Shown here one piece after another: positions 1-9,550 of a DNA stretch of 64,000 nucleotides. The DNA is from Lachnospiraceae bacterium (GTDB taxonomy: Bacteria > Bacillota > Clostridia > Lachnospirales > Lachnospiraceae), in contig CABJAB010000006.1 in assembly GCA_902363445.1 (NCBI GenBank), positions 194,778-258,777 of the forward strand, read 5' to 3'. The position numbers and the translations under genes are program-made. The notes below the pieces were generated by a model that was given only the letters and a program-made list of their open reading frames with translations, was not told the DNA's origin and did not search any database. Within the stretch, counting starts at the first letter, position 1. Each line of letters opens with the position of its first letter.

Positions 1-2
1 AA

Positions 3-542
3 TTTAAAGATTTTGACATGAACGATTATTTCCGCGCTCTGAATGAGTTCAGAATGACCCATGCGGATGAGATCAAGGAACGTCTGGGGAGCATGGAGGC
101 TTTCGACAAGATGATCTCCGAATTAAACGGAAATGAAGAAGAAACAGCAGATATGGCGGTAAAAGAGTATGGCAGCCTGGAAAATTTCACAAACGCCATG
201 AAAAAGAATTTTCAGGAATATTTATCCCACGGCCCTTCTGTTTCCCAACCGGAGGTTCCCGGTCTCATTGAAAAAACAGAAGAGCTCACCAAAAAGCTCA
301 CGGCTGACTTAAGCAGGAACACCGCCTCCCCCGAGGTCCAGAAAGCTGTCCGGGAATTGATTTCTTTTACCGATGACTGCAACGGAACCATGGACATGGG
401 AGAAAACCATTGGCGCTTCATGGCTGAGCTGTATCTGACGAACCCCGCTTTCATCGAGACCACCGACAAAAAATACGGAATCGGCGCGTCAGAATTCATC
501 GGGCGCGCAATACAGGCCTATCTGAAAAAAACGAACCTTTAA
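3..542 (+). CDS. MerR-family regulator, C-terminal TipAS effector domain (partial, 5' end outside window)
   Basis: The reading frame is open from the first bases of the window, giving FKDF before the first Met, so this is the 3' part of a longer gene. The visible 180 residues match the TipAS antibiotic-recognition domain of MerR-type multidrug regulators. The closest comparison in the window is the full-length MerR protein at 37994-38842, which has a similar FEVFD lead-in, a TEKYGGLENF-like segment (here VKEYGSLENF) and a similar end (GASEFIGRAI versus GASEYIGEAI). TipAS domains are all-helical and bind small hydrophobic or thiopeptide ligands. The N-terminal MerR helix-turn-helix is expected just left of the window. 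A hairpin terminator follows at once. Confidence 0.8.
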   Translation, partial: FKDFDMNDYFRALNEFRMTHADEIKERLGSMEAFDKMISELNGNEEETADMAVKEYGSLENFTNAMKKNFQEYLSHGPSVSQPEVPGLIEKTEELTKKLTADLSRNTASPEVQKAVRELISFTDDCNGTMDMGENHWRFMAELYLTNPAFIETTDKKYGIGASEFIGRAIQAYLKKTNL

Positions 543-555
543 TCGGACAGAATAA

Positions 556-585
556 GCGGCCCGTGCACATAATACAGCGGGCCGC
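556..585 (+). terminator. Intrinsic terminator between the converging TipAS and pfkB-like genes
   Basis: An 8-bp perfect GC-rich stem (GCGGCCCG / CGGGCCGC) with a 14-nt loop is followed within a few bases by a T-rich stretch on the plus strand. It lies between two gene ends that face each other, so it may serve both. Confidence 0.7.
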
Positions 586-603
586 CGTCTATTTTTATTT
601 GAT

Positions 604-1746
604 CTATTGTTTTTTCCAGCCTGCGTCAATCTTCCGTATCAGCTCTTCAAAGCTCTTCAGACCGCCCAGCGCGTCATAGGATTCCACACAGGACGCTCCT
701 GTCGCCGCCGCCAGCTGCAGGCATCTCTCTCTGGAATATCCCTGCGTCACCGCATAAAGAAATGCGGCAATGGTCGTATCTCCCGCGCCCGTGCCCGAAA
801 GCACCTGATCCGGCACATAGCTTCTCTCAAAGCACGCTATATCCGCCCAATCTTCCGGATCGAGCGTGATGCCTCCCCCAATCTCTGCCAGGGCGCCGGC
901 TCCTGCAGTCATCAGATATAATCCCTTATAACCGCACTTCACAAGCACTACTCTTGCTCCCCAGGAAATCAGCTGCTCCGCCAGAGGCTTTACATCCTTT
1001 TCCATATCCAGAAACCCGATCATATCGCCGTTCTGCGCCTCGGCGAACAGGCGGTTATATTTATCCCTGTCCAGATAGAATATGAGTTCCTCAATACTCG
1101 GCTCGAAGAAATCCACATACGGAGAAAGCTTCCGGATGATTCCGATCCAGTCTGCCCGGCCGCTCTCACATTCCGGGTCCACCGCGCATAAGTCCACGGA
1201 GGTGGCCACTCCGGCTTCCTTCGCTTCCTTCATCATGGCAATACACTCCGCCCCGTCATTGATATAAAGATAATGGCTGACCGGCGGGTATCCGTAATGG
1301 AAGACCTCGGCTGTCTCATAAAGCGTTTTATCGATATCATCCTTCCGGAAGGTATTCCCCGCGCAGGGATCGTGAAGAAAGATCCGGTCGATTCCAGGAG
1401 GCGCCAGCGCAATGGAATAAGACGTGGAAATACCGTCTTCCACGATTAAATCTCCCGCCGCTCCATATTTTTCGTAATAACGGCAGACGATGTCTCCCAG
1501 CTCGTCTTTGCCGACTTTTCCGATAGGGTGTACCTTTGCCCCCAGGACCTTAAGGCCAAGGCCCGTATTCGAGACGGCCCCTCCCGGGTGGATGTCAATG
1601 CCCGCCACATGGACGACCTTTCCGGGAACCAGGATTTCTTCTACGGCCCCAGCTTTTTTCTGGGACTCAAATACCGGAGTCAGATCCAGTGTGAGCGTCC
1701 CTGCCACAATGATTCCCTCTCTCTTTGTCTCTGCGTTGTTTCCCAT
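604..1746 (-). CDS. PfkB-family carbohydrate kinase
   Basis: A 380-residue sugar or nucleoside kinase of the ribokinase/PfkB fold. An N-terminal substrate region HPGGAVSNTG and the C-terminal PfkB signature GTGAGDTTIAAF, with the catalytic-base Asp and anion-hole glycines, are intact. The substrate cannot be read from sequence. The ATG at 1746 is chosen because it follows GGAGTG at suitable spacing; a longer frame to 1842 would overlap the upstream gene and lacks such a site. It is the last gene of an operon with traX-like, the GH13 homologue, uup and exoA. The link with a carbohydrate-type neighbour may mean shared sugar metabolism, which is an inference. Confidence 0.85.
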   Translation of the reverse strand: MGNNAETKREGIIVAGTLTLDLTPVFESQKKAGAVEEILVPGKVVHVAGIDIHPGGAVSNTGLGLKVLGAKVHPIGKVGKDELGDIVCRYYEKYGAAGDLIVEDGISTSYSIALAPPGIDRIFLHDPCAGNTFRKDDIDKTLYETAEVFHYGYPPVSHYLYINDGAECIAMMKEAKEAGVATSVDLCAVDPECESGRADWIGIIRKLSPYVDFFEPSIEELIFYLDRDKYNRLFAEAQNGDMIGFLDMEKDVKPLAEQLISWGARVVLVKCGYKGLYLMTAGAGALAEIGGGITLDPEDWADIACFERSYVPDQVLSGTGAGDTTIAAFLYAVTQGYSRERCLQLAAATGASCVESYDALGGLKSFEELIRKIDAGWKKQ

Positions 1747-1781
1747 AACACACACTCCAATCTCTTTATGTTCGTCTTTTT

Positions 1782-2492
1782 TCAGGAGAGCAGAAAATAT
1801 TCCACTGCCCACAATAAAACTAAATGAACCGGATAAAAGCAATAGAAAAAATACTTCTGCCAGATACGCTTCGCCGGGGAATCCGGAATCCTGCCGCCCC
1901 TCTCTCCGTTATAGACCGCGATCGGCAGAAACGCCAGCATGGCAAAAGGCTCGATTCCTCCCATTAAGAACAGGACGATACCGATACTGATGACCATCGG
2001 GACGGGGCGGGTGCGGAAAAAATAAAACAGAAAAATGATCAGCACGCCTTCCGCCCCATAATCGCTCCGGATCACAAACGCCAGACACAGCATAGAAACA
2101 AAAGCCATGATGGCATATATGGGCTGCACATTAGCCAGGAACCGGCTGTAAAGATACAGCAGCATCAGGCCGATGAACAAAGTAAAAAATACGTTTTGAT
2201 AGTCTGTATAAAATAACCGTCCGAATAAAAGCAGGTCAAAAGGGATTTCCGAGACCAGTGCAAACACGCCCAGACGTATTAAATATTTTTTAATATCGCT
2301 GGTATGATAAAAGCCCTCCACCAGTAGAAAGCAGTAAATGGGGAACGCCAGCCTCCCGGCGATCCTCATGCCCCCGCAGACTGCGTCCGGCGCCGTCCCC
2401 AGAAGGGCAATCCCCAGATGATCCGTAAGCATCGTGATCACCGCTATCCATTTCAGCGCCAGCGCGCTGAGTCCTATTTTCTTCTCCATCAT
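1782..2492 (-). CDS. TraX-family integral membrane protein
   Basis: A 236-residue protein with about seven hydrophobic segments and the TraX-family opening ALKWIAVITMLTDHLG, followed by RLAFPIYCFLLVEG. TraX of F plasmid acetylates pilin, and chromosomal homologues in Firmicutes are thought to be membrane acyltransferases of unknown substrate. The start at 2492 gives a 4-base ATGA overlap with the stop of the upstream GH13-like gene, which suggests translational coupling. An upstream in-frame TTG at 2510 is less likely. Nothing conjugative is nearby, so a role in conjugation is unlikely. Confidence 0.85.
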   Translation of the reverse strand: MMEKKIGLSALALKWIAVITMLTDHLGIALLGTAPDAVCGGMRIAGRLAFPIYCFLLVEGFYHTSDIKKYLIRLGVFALVSEIPFDLLLFGRLFYTDYQNVFFTLFIGLMLLYLYSRFLANVQPIYAIMAFVSMLCLAFVIRSDYGAEGVLIIFLFYFFRTRPVPMVISIGIVLFLMGGIEPFAMLAFLPIAVYNGERGGRIPDSPAKRIWQKYFFYCFYPVHLVLLWAVEYFLLS

Positions 2493-4381
2493 TTTCCGGC
2501 TTTCTCCCAATCTCTGTCCAGTCTTTCATTTCCCTCAGCTTCCGGCCGGGAACTCCTTTTCGAGACAAAGACAGCGATGCTTCTCGGCTCCAGCTTATAG
2601 GAATCCTGCTCTTCCAGAACAGGCGGCTCCGGGAAAAACCCGTTTATTTCCTCCTTCGCCGTATGGACCGCCAGATGCCACAGCCCGCCTGTATGAGGAA
2701 GGGAAAAAACGTGAGATTCCCAGTGCATGTTGAGGATGACGTAGATATCCTCATCCGCACTTCCTTCCGCGTATTTCCCGCTGTATAAAAAGCCCAGCTG
2801 CCTTCTGTAATTTTCGAACTGCGGATACCAGGGAGCCTCCCCGTGGACAGAAAAGTCCGGACAGCCGGCTCCCAGATAATCCATGCTCCTCAGGCCTCCC
2901 GCCTTATGAAGCATCGGATGCCTCTTCCGGAACTGAATCATAAATCTTGCAAACTGATAGATGTCTTCATTTAAACGCCCTTTTTTCCAGTTCACCCAGC
3001 CCACCGCATTGTCCTGACAGTAAGCATTGTTATTTCCGTCCTGGGAATTCCCCCATTCATCTCCTGCCAATATAAGAGGCATTCCCTGGGCAAGCATGAG
3101 AAGCGCCCACCCGTTTCGAAGCTGCCGCTTCCGCAGCTCCAAAATCCTTCTCTTTTTGGTCGGGCCTTCCACGCCGCAGTTCCAGCTGTAGTTATAATCG
3201 GTGCCATCCTTCCCGTTCTCACCGTTGGCTTCGTTGTGCTTCCTGTCATAGGAAACCATGTCCATCATGGTAAGACCGTCGGTATTCGCCAGGAAATTGA
3301 CCTTCCCCCTGGCCCCTCCATTTTCTTTCATATGATAGATCAGAGGACGGAGCTGGTCTTCATCTCCTTTGATGAGCTTCCGCATATCCTTTAAAAAATC
3401 ATCCCGGTAATCTGCTAAATACCGTTTTCCGTCAGGGCAGGCTCCGTCCCATCCGCCCGCGAACAATTTGACTCCTCTCAGGGAGGGATCCTCCGAAACT
3501 GCCCTGGCATCAAAGCGCCCGCCGATGTGGATACCGTCCACATGGTATTCCTGTACCCAGTGGCGGAGACATTCCAGCAGATACGGTGTCCCCGCGTCCG
3601 GCTCAAAATAAAGCTCCACCGAAAGCTCCAGCCCATTCTCATGAAGAGCTTTCACAAGCCGCTTAAACTGGATATCCGCACCCCCGGCTGCATTTTCCGG
3701 CAGTCCATACGCCGCTTTCGGAGCAAAGCAGTATGCGGGCCCGTATCCCCAGTAATTGAGCTTCCCCTCTGCCTTTCCGGTATCAAAGGGGCCGGGACAT
3801 GACTGTGCGGCGGGAAGCTCCGTGAACTCATCCGGCAGCTGCAGCTCCACCATGGTGATCCCCAGCTCCTTCAGATACGGAATCTTCTCCAAAACGCCCT
3901 CAAATGACCCTTTATGTCTGACACCGGAAGAAGGATGCTTCGTAAATCCTCTCACATGGAGGCGGTAGAGGACCGTATCTTCAAAGGGATAGCCCGGCCT
4001 TTTATCCCGTCCCCAGTCAAAGCCTTCCGTTAAAAACCCATACCGGACAGGGGCGCCTGCTTCTGCCTGCGTCCCCCATCTGCTCCGCCCGGCCACCAGG
4101 CGGGCGCACATATCCCTCACCGGCTTTCCGTCCACCGACAGGCTGTATTCATATTCCTCCGGCCGAAAACCAGACAGGGCTATATAGCGCACATCCCCCA
4201 TCCTGTTTTCCTCCGGAAAAACGAAGCTCTTCGTTTCTTTTTCTCTCCCCTTTTTATAAAGATGGATTCTGGCGGTCCCTTCCGTTTCAGAAGTAAATGC
4301 CACATGGACACGTCCGTTTTCTGTCTGCGCTCCCAGCGGAAGCGGCCTAACCCATGATGTCTCCACTTGAATTTTATCCAA
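2489..4381 (-). CDS. GH13 GlgX/isoamylase-like protein with degenerate active site
   Basis: A 630-residue homologue of glycogen debranching enzyme GlgX. It has an N-terminal CBM48-like beta domain (about 1-110), a (beta/alpha)8 barrel (about 130-500) and a C-terminal beta domain. Family landmarks are clear: YWGYGP at 210-215, KHNEANGE at 381-388 and the GDEWGNSQDGNNNAYCQDN region. The catalytic positions are lost. VDGFRFD is VDGIHIG at 281-287 (nucleophile Asp replaced by Gly287), LIAEPWD is LFAGGWD at 306-312 (acid/base Glu replaced by Gly309), and HD is TD at 367-368. Only the stabilising Asp368 remains. Normal GH13 hydrolysis is therefore not expected; glucan binding or a scaffold role is possible. 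The frame is intact over its full length, so it looks maintained, not decayed. Confidence 0.85.
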   Translation of the reverse strand: MDKIQVETSWVRPLPLGAQTENGRVHVAFTSETEGTARIHLYKKGREKETKSFVFPEENRMGDVRYIALSGFRPEEYEYSLSVDGKPVRDMCARLVAGRSRWGTQAEAGAPVRYGFLTEGFDWGRDKRPGYPFEDTVLYRLHVRGFTKHPSSGVRHKGSFEGVLEKIPYLKELGITMVELQLPDEFTELPAAQSCPGPFDTGKAEGKLNYWGYGPAYCFAPKAAYGLPENAAGGADIQFKRLVKALHENGLELSVELYFEPDAGTPYLLECLRHWVQEYHVDGIHIGGRFDARAVSEDPSLRGVKLFAGGWDGACPDGKRYLADYRDDFLKDMRKLIKGDEDQLRPLIYHMKENGGARGKVNFLANTDGLTMMDMVSYDRKHNEANGENGKDGTDYNYSWNCGVEGPTKKRRILELRKRQLRNGWALLMLAQGMPLILAGDEWGNSQDGNNNAYCQDNAVGWVNWKKGRLNEDIYQFARFMIQFRKRHPMLHKAGGLRSMDYLGAGCPDFSVHGEAPWYPQFENYRRQLGFLYSGKYAEGSADEDIYVILNMHWESHVFSLPHTGGLWHLAVHTAKEEINGFFPEPPVLEEQDSYKLEPRSIAVFVSKRSSRPEAEGNERLDRDWEKAGK

Positions 4382-4397
4382 GGCTATCCTCCTTTTA

Positions 4398-6260
4398 TTA
4401 TGAAACCGTCTCCCCAGCCTCGATTCTGGCAGCCAAGTCTTCCAGATACATCCAGCGCTCCATTTTTTCCTCCAGCCTGCTCTCCAGTTCCTGTTTTTCT
4501 TCCATCAGCCGGCTGAGCCTGCCGTAATCCGCGGCCGCTTCTTCTATGGCCGCCTCTTTTTCTGAGATCCCTGTCTCCAGAGCCTCTATCTCCCCTTCTA
4601 TCGTTTCAAAATCCCTTTGCTCCTGAAATGTAAATTTAAGTTTCCTGGGTTTCATCCGGGAATCCTGCTTCCATGCCTGCGCCGCGGGCACCACGTTCTC
4701 CTGCCGCCCTCCGGGACCTCCGTTCTGGCCCCGGCCATTCCCGGAAGCCTCCAAGGCCTCCTGTTCCGCACGTTTTCGTTCCGCCGCCGTCTGATAATCC
4801 GTATATCCGCCTTCATATTGGACAAGCGCCCCGTTATCCTCAAAGGCAAAAATCCTTCTTGTCACCCGGTCCAAAAAATAACGGTCATGGGACACGGCGA
4901 TAACGATTCCCGGAAAGGTATCCAGATAGTCCTCCAGGACCATCAGTGTCCGGATATCCAGATCGTTGGTCGGCTCATCCAGGATCAGTACATTTGGCGC
5001 TTCCATCAGCACACGCAGGAGATAAAGCCTGCGCCGTTCTCCGCCGGAAAGACGTTCTATGACAGTATACTGGATATCCGGCGGGAACAAGAAACGCTCC
5101 AGCATCTGGGAAGCGCTTATACTGCCGTCAGCCGTCGGTACGTATTCCGCCACATTCCGGATATAATCGATTACCCTCAGGCTCAGATCCATATATTCAT
5201 TTTCCTGGGAAAAATAGCCCAGCTTCACCGTCTGGCCGACGACGAGCTCTCCTTCATCCGGCGTCTCCGCTCCTATTATGATCTTCATAAGCGTAGATTT
5301 GCCGCAGCCGTTCCGGCCGATGACGCCAATCCTGTCATCCTTTAAAAAAATATAAGTGAAGTCCTTTATCAGGACATTCTTTCCGTAGGATTTGGATATC
5401 CCATGAAGCTCCACGGTGGTCTTACCAAGGCGGCTCTTCACCGAATTTATCTCCACGCCGGCATCGGACTCCGGCGCTTTGGCATCCCGCAGCTCCTCAA
5501 ACCGCTGGATATGGGCTTTCTGCTTGGTGGATCTGGCCCTGGCCCCCCTCATCATCCACGCGAGCTCCGTCTTAAGAAGGCTCTGCCTTTTCCGTTCCGC
5601 CGCCAATGCCATAGCCTCTCTCTCCGCTTTTCGCTGAAGAAATCCGGAATAATTGGCCTGGTAGCTGTAAAGGCATCCTTTGTCAAGCTCTACGATTCGG
5701 CTGCAGACACTGTCCAGGAAATAGCGGTCATGAGTGACCATAACGACGGCTCCTCTGAACCGTTTTAAATAGTCTTCCAGCCAGCCGGCCATTTCGCTGT
5801 CCAGATGGTTGGTCGGCTCGTCCAGAATCAGGATATCCGCAGAAGACAGCAGCGTATTCGCCAGAGCCACTCTCTTTCTCTGACCGCCGGACAGCTCTTC
5901 CACCGGCTGCGTAAAATCCGGTATGTCCAGTGTATTCAGCATGGCTTTAGCCTGGCTCTCGATATCCCATTTATTCTGCTCTGTCACATTCCCCGTGAGC
6001 ACGCAGGAAAGGACATGGCTTCCTTCTTTAAATACCGGCGTCTGAGGGAGATAACGGACCTGCAGCCCGTTCCCCATGGATACCGTGCCTCCGTCCGGTT
6101 CTTCCAGTCCGGCCGCAATACGCAGAAGAGTGCTCTTCCCCGTGCCGTTGATGCCGATGACCCCTACCTTCTCTCCGCTTCCCAGCGAAAAGGATACGTG
6201 GTCAAATAATTGTCTGTCCGTATAGGACTTCGTCAGATTCTCAATGGTGAGCAGATTCAT
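4398..6260 (-). CDS. uup: ABC-F ATPase, Uup type
   Basis: A 620-residue soluble protein with two ABC ATPase domains in tandem. Walker A motifs are GINGTGKS (36-43) and GRNGCGKS, signatures LSGGQRKR and LSGGERRR, and Walker B motifs [10 protein letters not shown] and [12 protein letters not shown]-terminal charged coiled coil of about 70 residues is the feature that separates Uup from other ABC-F proteins and binds nucleic acid in known members. ABC-F proteins act on ribosomes and Uup also affects precise excision of transposons. The ATG at 6260 overlaps the exoA stop as ATGA. The longer open frame to 6416 lies inside exoA and is not used. Confidence 0.88.
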   Translation of the reverse strand: MNLLTIENLTKSYTDRQLFDHVSFSLGSGEKVGVIGINGTGKSTLLRIAAGLEEPDGGTVSMGNGLQVRYLPQTPVFKEGSHVLSCVLTGNVTEQNKWDIESQAKAMLNTLDIPDFTQPVEELSGGQRKRVALANTLLSSADILILDEPTNHLDSEMAGWLEDYLKRFRGAVVMVTHDRYFLDSVCSRIVELDKGCLYSYQANYSGFLQRKAEREAMALAAERKRQSLLKTELAWMMRGARARSTKQKAHIQRFEELRDAKAPESDAGVEINSVKSRLGKTTVELHGISKSYGKNVLIKDFTYIFLKDDRIGVIGRNGCGKSTLMKIIIGAETPDEGELVVGQTVKLGYFSQENEYMDLSLRVIDYIRNVAEYVPTADGSISASQMLERFLFPPDIQYTVIERLSGGERRRLYLLRVLMEAPNVLILDEPTNDLDIRTLMVLEDYLDTFPGIVIAVSHDRYFLDRVTRRIFAFEDNGALVQYEGGYTDYQTAAERKRAEQEALEASGNGRGQNGGPGGRQENVVPAAQAWKQDSRMKPRKLKFTFQEQRDFETIEGEIEALETGISEKEAAIEEAAADYGRLSRLMEEKQELESRLEEKMERWMYLEDLAARIEAGETVS

Positions 6261-7015
6261 AGCGCAATCACCAGCTCCACCGGGCAGTGGTCGGAACCCA
6301 GCACATCCGTATGGATGTCCGCGCTCACCAGCTTGTCCGCAAGGCTTTCTGAAACACAGAAATAATCGATGCGCCAGCCGGCATTCTTTGCTCTGGCGCT
6401 GAAGCGATAGGACCACCAGGAATATATCTCCGTCTTATCAGGATAAAAGTACCGGAACGTATCCACGAACCCGGACTCCAAAAGCCCGCTGAATTTATTC
6501 CTCTCCTCATCGGTGAATCCCGCGTTCTTTCTGTTTGTCTTGGGGTTTTTAAGATCGATCTCCTTGTGCGCCACGTTCAGATCCCCGCAGAACACTACGG
6601 GCTTTTTCTCCTCCAGCTTTTTTAAATAACTGAGGAAAGCGTCCTCCCATTCCATCCGGTAAGGAAGCCGGGCGAGCTCATTCTGTGAGTTAGGCGTATA
6701 GCAGGTCACCAGGTAATATTCCGGATACTCCAGGGTGATCACTCTGCCTTCTTTGTCGTGCTCCGGCACTCCGATGCCGTATGCTGCGGAAAGAGGCTCC
6801 TCCTTCGTGAATACAGCCGTCCCCGAATACCCTTTTTTCTCCGCATAATTCCAATACTGGCGGTATCCTTCTGCCGGCAGATCGATCTGCCCTTCCTGCA
6901 GCTTCGTCTCCTGTATACAAAACACATCTGCGTCCGTCTCTTTAAAATACTCTAAAAATCCTTTTGTCACACAGGCCCGCAGCCCGTTGACATTCCAAGA
7001 TATCATTTTTTTCAT
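6257..7015 (-). CDS. exoA: Exodeoxyribonuclease III (AP endonuclease)
   Basis: A 252-residue ExoIII/APE1-type nuclease of base excision repair. It cuts DNA 5' to abasic sites and degrades 3' ends. All metal and catalytic motifs are seen: SWNVNGLRA at the N-terminus, the metal-binding Glu in IQETKL, GDLNVAH in the middle and the terminal SDHCPVEL with the catalytic Asp-His pair. Length is typical. It is preceded by AGGAGAAAATT and is the first gene of a five-gene minus-strand operon (exoA, uup, GH13 homologue, traX-like, pfkB-like) with overlapping junctions. Confidence 0.95.
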   Translation of the reverse strand: MKKMISWNVNGLRACVTKGFLEYFKETDADVFCIQETKLQEGQIDLPAEGYRQYWNYAEKKGYSGTAVFTKEEPLSAAYGIGVPEHDKEGRVITLEYPEYYLVTCYTPNSQNELARLPYRMEWEDAFLSYLKKLEEKKPVVFCGDLNVAHKEIDLKNPKTNRKNAGFTDEERNKFSGLLESGFVDTFRYFYPDKTEIYSWWSYRFSARAKNAGWRIDYFCVSESLADKLVSADIHTDVLGSDHCPVELVIAL

Positions 7016-7078
7016 AATTTTCTCCTAATAATTTCCTGCTCCAGACTGTAAATCATCAGCAGCGTAAAGCTAGTTTTC

Positions 7079-7107
7079 ATTATAAACCATCCCGCATATG
7101 CAGGCAA
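7079..7107 (-). promoter_or_regulatory. Sigma-A-type promoter of the exoA operon
   Basis: Read on the minus strand: TTGCCT, a 17-bp spacer, then a perfect TATAAT, about 65 bp before the exoA start. No other strong promoter is seen before the five genes that follow. Confidence 0.7.
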
Positions 7108-7120
7108 CCGAAACTTTTAC

Positions 7121-7148
7121 TTGCAAAATACGGATTTTCCTGTAAAAT
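7121..7148 (+). promoter_or_regulatory. Possible promoter of the plus-strand ABC-F gene
   Basis: TTGCAA, a 16-bp spacer and TAAAAT lie about 75 bp before the ABC-F start and diverge from the exoA promoter. The match is moderate. Confidence 0.4.
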
Positions 7149-7225
7149 ATAGGATTGACAGCTTATAACCAGGAAACGGAAAACCCGTAAAAATAGACCT
7201 GTTAAAGATAGAAAGGAAAGTTTAG

Positions 7226-8866
7226 ATGATCAGTGCAAACAATATCACACTCCGCATCGGAAAAAAAGCGCTTTTTGAAGATGTGAATATCAAATTTACT
7301 GAAGGCAACTGCTATGGCCTCATCGGAGCCAACGGCGCAGGGAAATCCACCTTCCTCAAAATCCTGTCCGGACAGCTGGATTCCTCCAAAGGAGAAGTCA
7401 TCATCACCCCCGGGCAGCGTCTCTCGTTCCTGCAGCAGGACCATTTCAAATATGATGACTGCGTGGTCCTTGACACGGTGATGATGGGAAATCCCCGTCT
7501 GGTGGAAATCATGAAGGAAAAGGAAGCCATCTACACCAAGCCGGACTTTTCCGATGAAGACGGCATCAGGGCCGCTGACCTGGAAGCGGAATTCGCCAAT
7601 ATGAACGGATGGGAAGCGGAGTCCGACGCCGCCACGCTGCTCAACGGCCTCGGCATCGGCCCGGAGCTCCATTACTCCCTCATGAAAGATTTAAACGGCA
7701 ACGATAAAGTAAAGGTGCTGCTGGCACAGGCTCTGTTCGGAAATCCGGATATCCTGCTTTTAGATGAGCCTACCAACCATCTGGACCTGGACGCCATCGC
7801 CTGGCTGGAAGAGTTTTTGATCAACTTTGAAAACACAGTCATCGTGGTATCCCATGACCGTTATTTCCTGAATAAGGTCTGCACCCACATCGCGGACATC
7901 GACTATGCCAAGATCCAGCTCTATGCCGGAAACTATGATTTCTGGTATGAGTCCAGCCAGCTGATGGTCAAGCAGATGAAGGAAGCCAACAAGAAAAAAG
8001 AAGAAAAGATCAAAGAACTGCAGGAATTCATCCAACGTTTCTCGGCGAACGCCTCCAAATCCAAGCAGGCCACCTCCAGGAAACGCGCCCTGGAAAAAAT
8101 CCAGCTGGACGAGATCAAACCTTCCAGCCGGAAATATCCCTATATTGATTTCCGCCCTGAGCGGGAGATCGGGAACGAAATCCTGACCGTCGAGAACCTC
8201 TCCAAATCCATCGAAGGCGTAAAGGTGCTCGACAACATCTCCTTCATACTCGGCCGGAATGACAAAGTGGCCTTCGTCGGCTCCGATGAGCTGGCAAAAA
8301 CCACTTTATTCCAAATCCTCGCGGGAGAAATGGAGCCTGACGAGGGCTCCTACAAATGGGGTGTGACCACTTCCCAGGCTTACTTCGCCAAAGACAATAC
8401 CTCGGAGTTCGACAACGACCTGACCATCGTGGACTGGCTGACCCAGTTCTCACCGGTGAAGGACGTGACCTATGTCCGCGGCTTCCTGGGCCGTATGCTG
8501 TTCGCCGGAGACGACGGCGTCAAAAAGGTGAAGGTCCTGTCCGGAGGTGAAAAGGTCCGCTGCCAGCTGTCCAAGATGATGATCCAGGCTACAAACGTGC
8601 TGATACTGGATGAGCCTACCAACCATCTGGATATGGAAGCCATCACGGCCCTCAATAACGCCCTGATCAAGTATTCCGGCGTCATCTTGTTCTCCTGCCA
8701 CGACCATCAGTTCGTACAGACCACAGCCAACCGCATCATGGAGCTCACGCCCGGCGGCCTGATCGATAAGATCACCACCTATGACGAATATCTGGAGAGC
8801 GATGAAATGGCTCGGAAACGGCAGAAGAGCTACAGCCTGTCTGAATCCGACGCAGAGGACAACTAA
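7226..8866 (+). CDS. ABC-F ATPase, YkpA/YbiT type
   Basis: A 546-residue two-domain ABC-F protein, probably a ribosome-associated translation factor. The first domain has a normal Walker A, GANGAGKST (34-42), and Walker [12 protein letters not shown]. An inter-domain linker rich in Lys and Glu follows (about 240-300), then a second domain with signature LSGGEKVR and [10 protein letters not shown]. Two motifs are off consensus: the first signature reads LNGNDKVK, and the second P-loop reads GSDELAKTT (352-360), lacking the inner glycines but keeping Lys-Thr-Thr. Similar deviations occur in relatives as far as I recall, so this may be a subfamily trait. It differs from Uup in having no C-terminal coiled coil. 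A ribosome site GAAAGGAAAG precedes the ATG. Confidence 0.88.
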   Translation: MISANNITLRIGKKALFEDVNIKFTEGNCYGLIGANGAGKSTFLKILSGQLDSSKGEVIITPGQRLSFLQQDHFKYDDCVVLDTVMMGNPRLVEIMKEKEAIYTKPDFSDEDGIRAADLEAEFANMNGWEAESDAATLLNGLGIGPELHYSLMKDLNGNDKVKVLLAQALFGNPDILLLDEPTNHLDLDAIAWLEEFLINFENTVIVVSHDRYFLNKVCTHIADIDYAKIQLYAGNYDFWYESSQLMVKQMKEANKKKEEKIKELQEFIQRFSANASKSKQATSRKRALEKIQLDEIKPSSRKYPYIDFRPEREIGNEILTVENLSKSIEGVKVLDNISFILGRNDKVAFVGSDELAKTTLFQILAGEMEPDEGSYKWGVTTSQAYFAKDNTSEFDNDLTIVDWLTQFSPVKDVTYVRGFLGRMLFAGDDGVKKVKVLSGGEKVRCQLSKMMIQATNVLILDEPTNHLDMEAITALNNALIKYSGVILFSCHDHQFVQTTANRIMELTPGGLIDKITTYDEYLESDEMARKRQKSYSLSESDAEDN

Positions 8867-8886
8867 AAAACAACAAAACCAGTTCC

Positions 8887-9492
8887 TTACAATTCCTCCG
8901 CCTTAAAGGTCACATACCCTTCGTAATAATAGCTGTGATCGATGCCTTTCATATAAACCTCGCGGCTATCAACCTCATCGGTAAGCGCTGCCTTTAGAAT
9001 GTGTTTAATCTCAATATCTTTGATAGGACTGCGTTCCATGGCGAGCAGATAATCTTCTTTATCAACCTTGCTCCAATCTACCACTCTGCCAATCTCGGTT
9101 TTAAGAATCAGATCGAGCCAAATACGTGTACTCCGCCCATTCCCTTCTCTGAAGGGGTGGGCGATATTCATTTCTACATATTTTTCTATAATTTCATCAA
9201 ACGTAGACTGTGGCATCTTATCAATATTCTCAAGAGCCGCTTCTAAATACATAAGAGGCGCAAAACGGAAGCCGCCCTTCGAAAGATTCACTTTGCGGAT
9301 TTCCCCAGCAAAATCGTATATTTCCTCAAACAGATACTTATGAATCGTTTTAAGAGAAGAAAATTTACCGGCTTCCATTTTATCGAACAGCCTGTTTTCA
9401 AATAGCTCCATTGCTTTTTTCTTGCTTATTCTTTCTTCTTCACGGGCAAGATCTGAAGCATCTTCTATGCCCAATTTGTTTTCAAGAGCCAT
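8887..9492 (-). CDS. fic: Class III Fic protein, likely AMP-transferase with C-terminal autoinhibition
   Basis: A 201-residue Fic-domain protein. The catalytic loop HPFREGNGR (112-120) is complete, with His112 as the base and Glu117-Asn-Gly-Arg for ATP phosphates. The C-terminus carries SYYYEG at 187-192, matching the (S/T)xxxE(G/N) inhibitory helix that defines class III Fic proteins such as Neisseria meningitidis NmFic, whose sequence is very close throughout as I recall it. Such enzymes AMPylate targets such as gyrase once the inhibitory helix is displaced. Being self-inhibited, no separate antitoxin gene is needed and none is seen next to it. It stands alone between an ABC-F gene and a CarD-type gene. 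Confidence 0.92.
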   Translation of the reverse strand: MALENKLGIEDASDLAREEERISKKKAMELFENRLFDKMEAGKFSSLKTIHKYLFEEIYDFAGEIRKVNLSKGGFRFAPLMYLEAALENIDKMPQSTFDEIIEKYVEMNIAHPFREGNGRSTRIWLDLILKTEIGRVVDWSKVDKEDYLLAMERSPIKDIEIKHILKAALTDEVDSREVYMKGIDHSYYYEGYVTFKAEEL

Positions 9493-9550
9493 CCTGTGCC
9501 TCCTTCCGCTAACTTTAAAAGGCGTAAGATCACTCTCACGCCCGGTAATT

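Noticed and set aside
18..542. Complete 174-residue gene starting at the first Met
   Set aside because: The frame is open to the window edge and the upstream residues match the lead-in of the full-length MerR/TipAS protein.
1782..2510. TTG start at 2510 for the TraX-like gene
   Set aside because: ATG at 2492 overlaps the previous stop as ATGA and has better ribosome-site spacing.
2489..4381. Active glycogen debranching enzyme
   Set aside because: Nucleophile and acid/base residues are both Gly, so normal GH13 activity is not credible.
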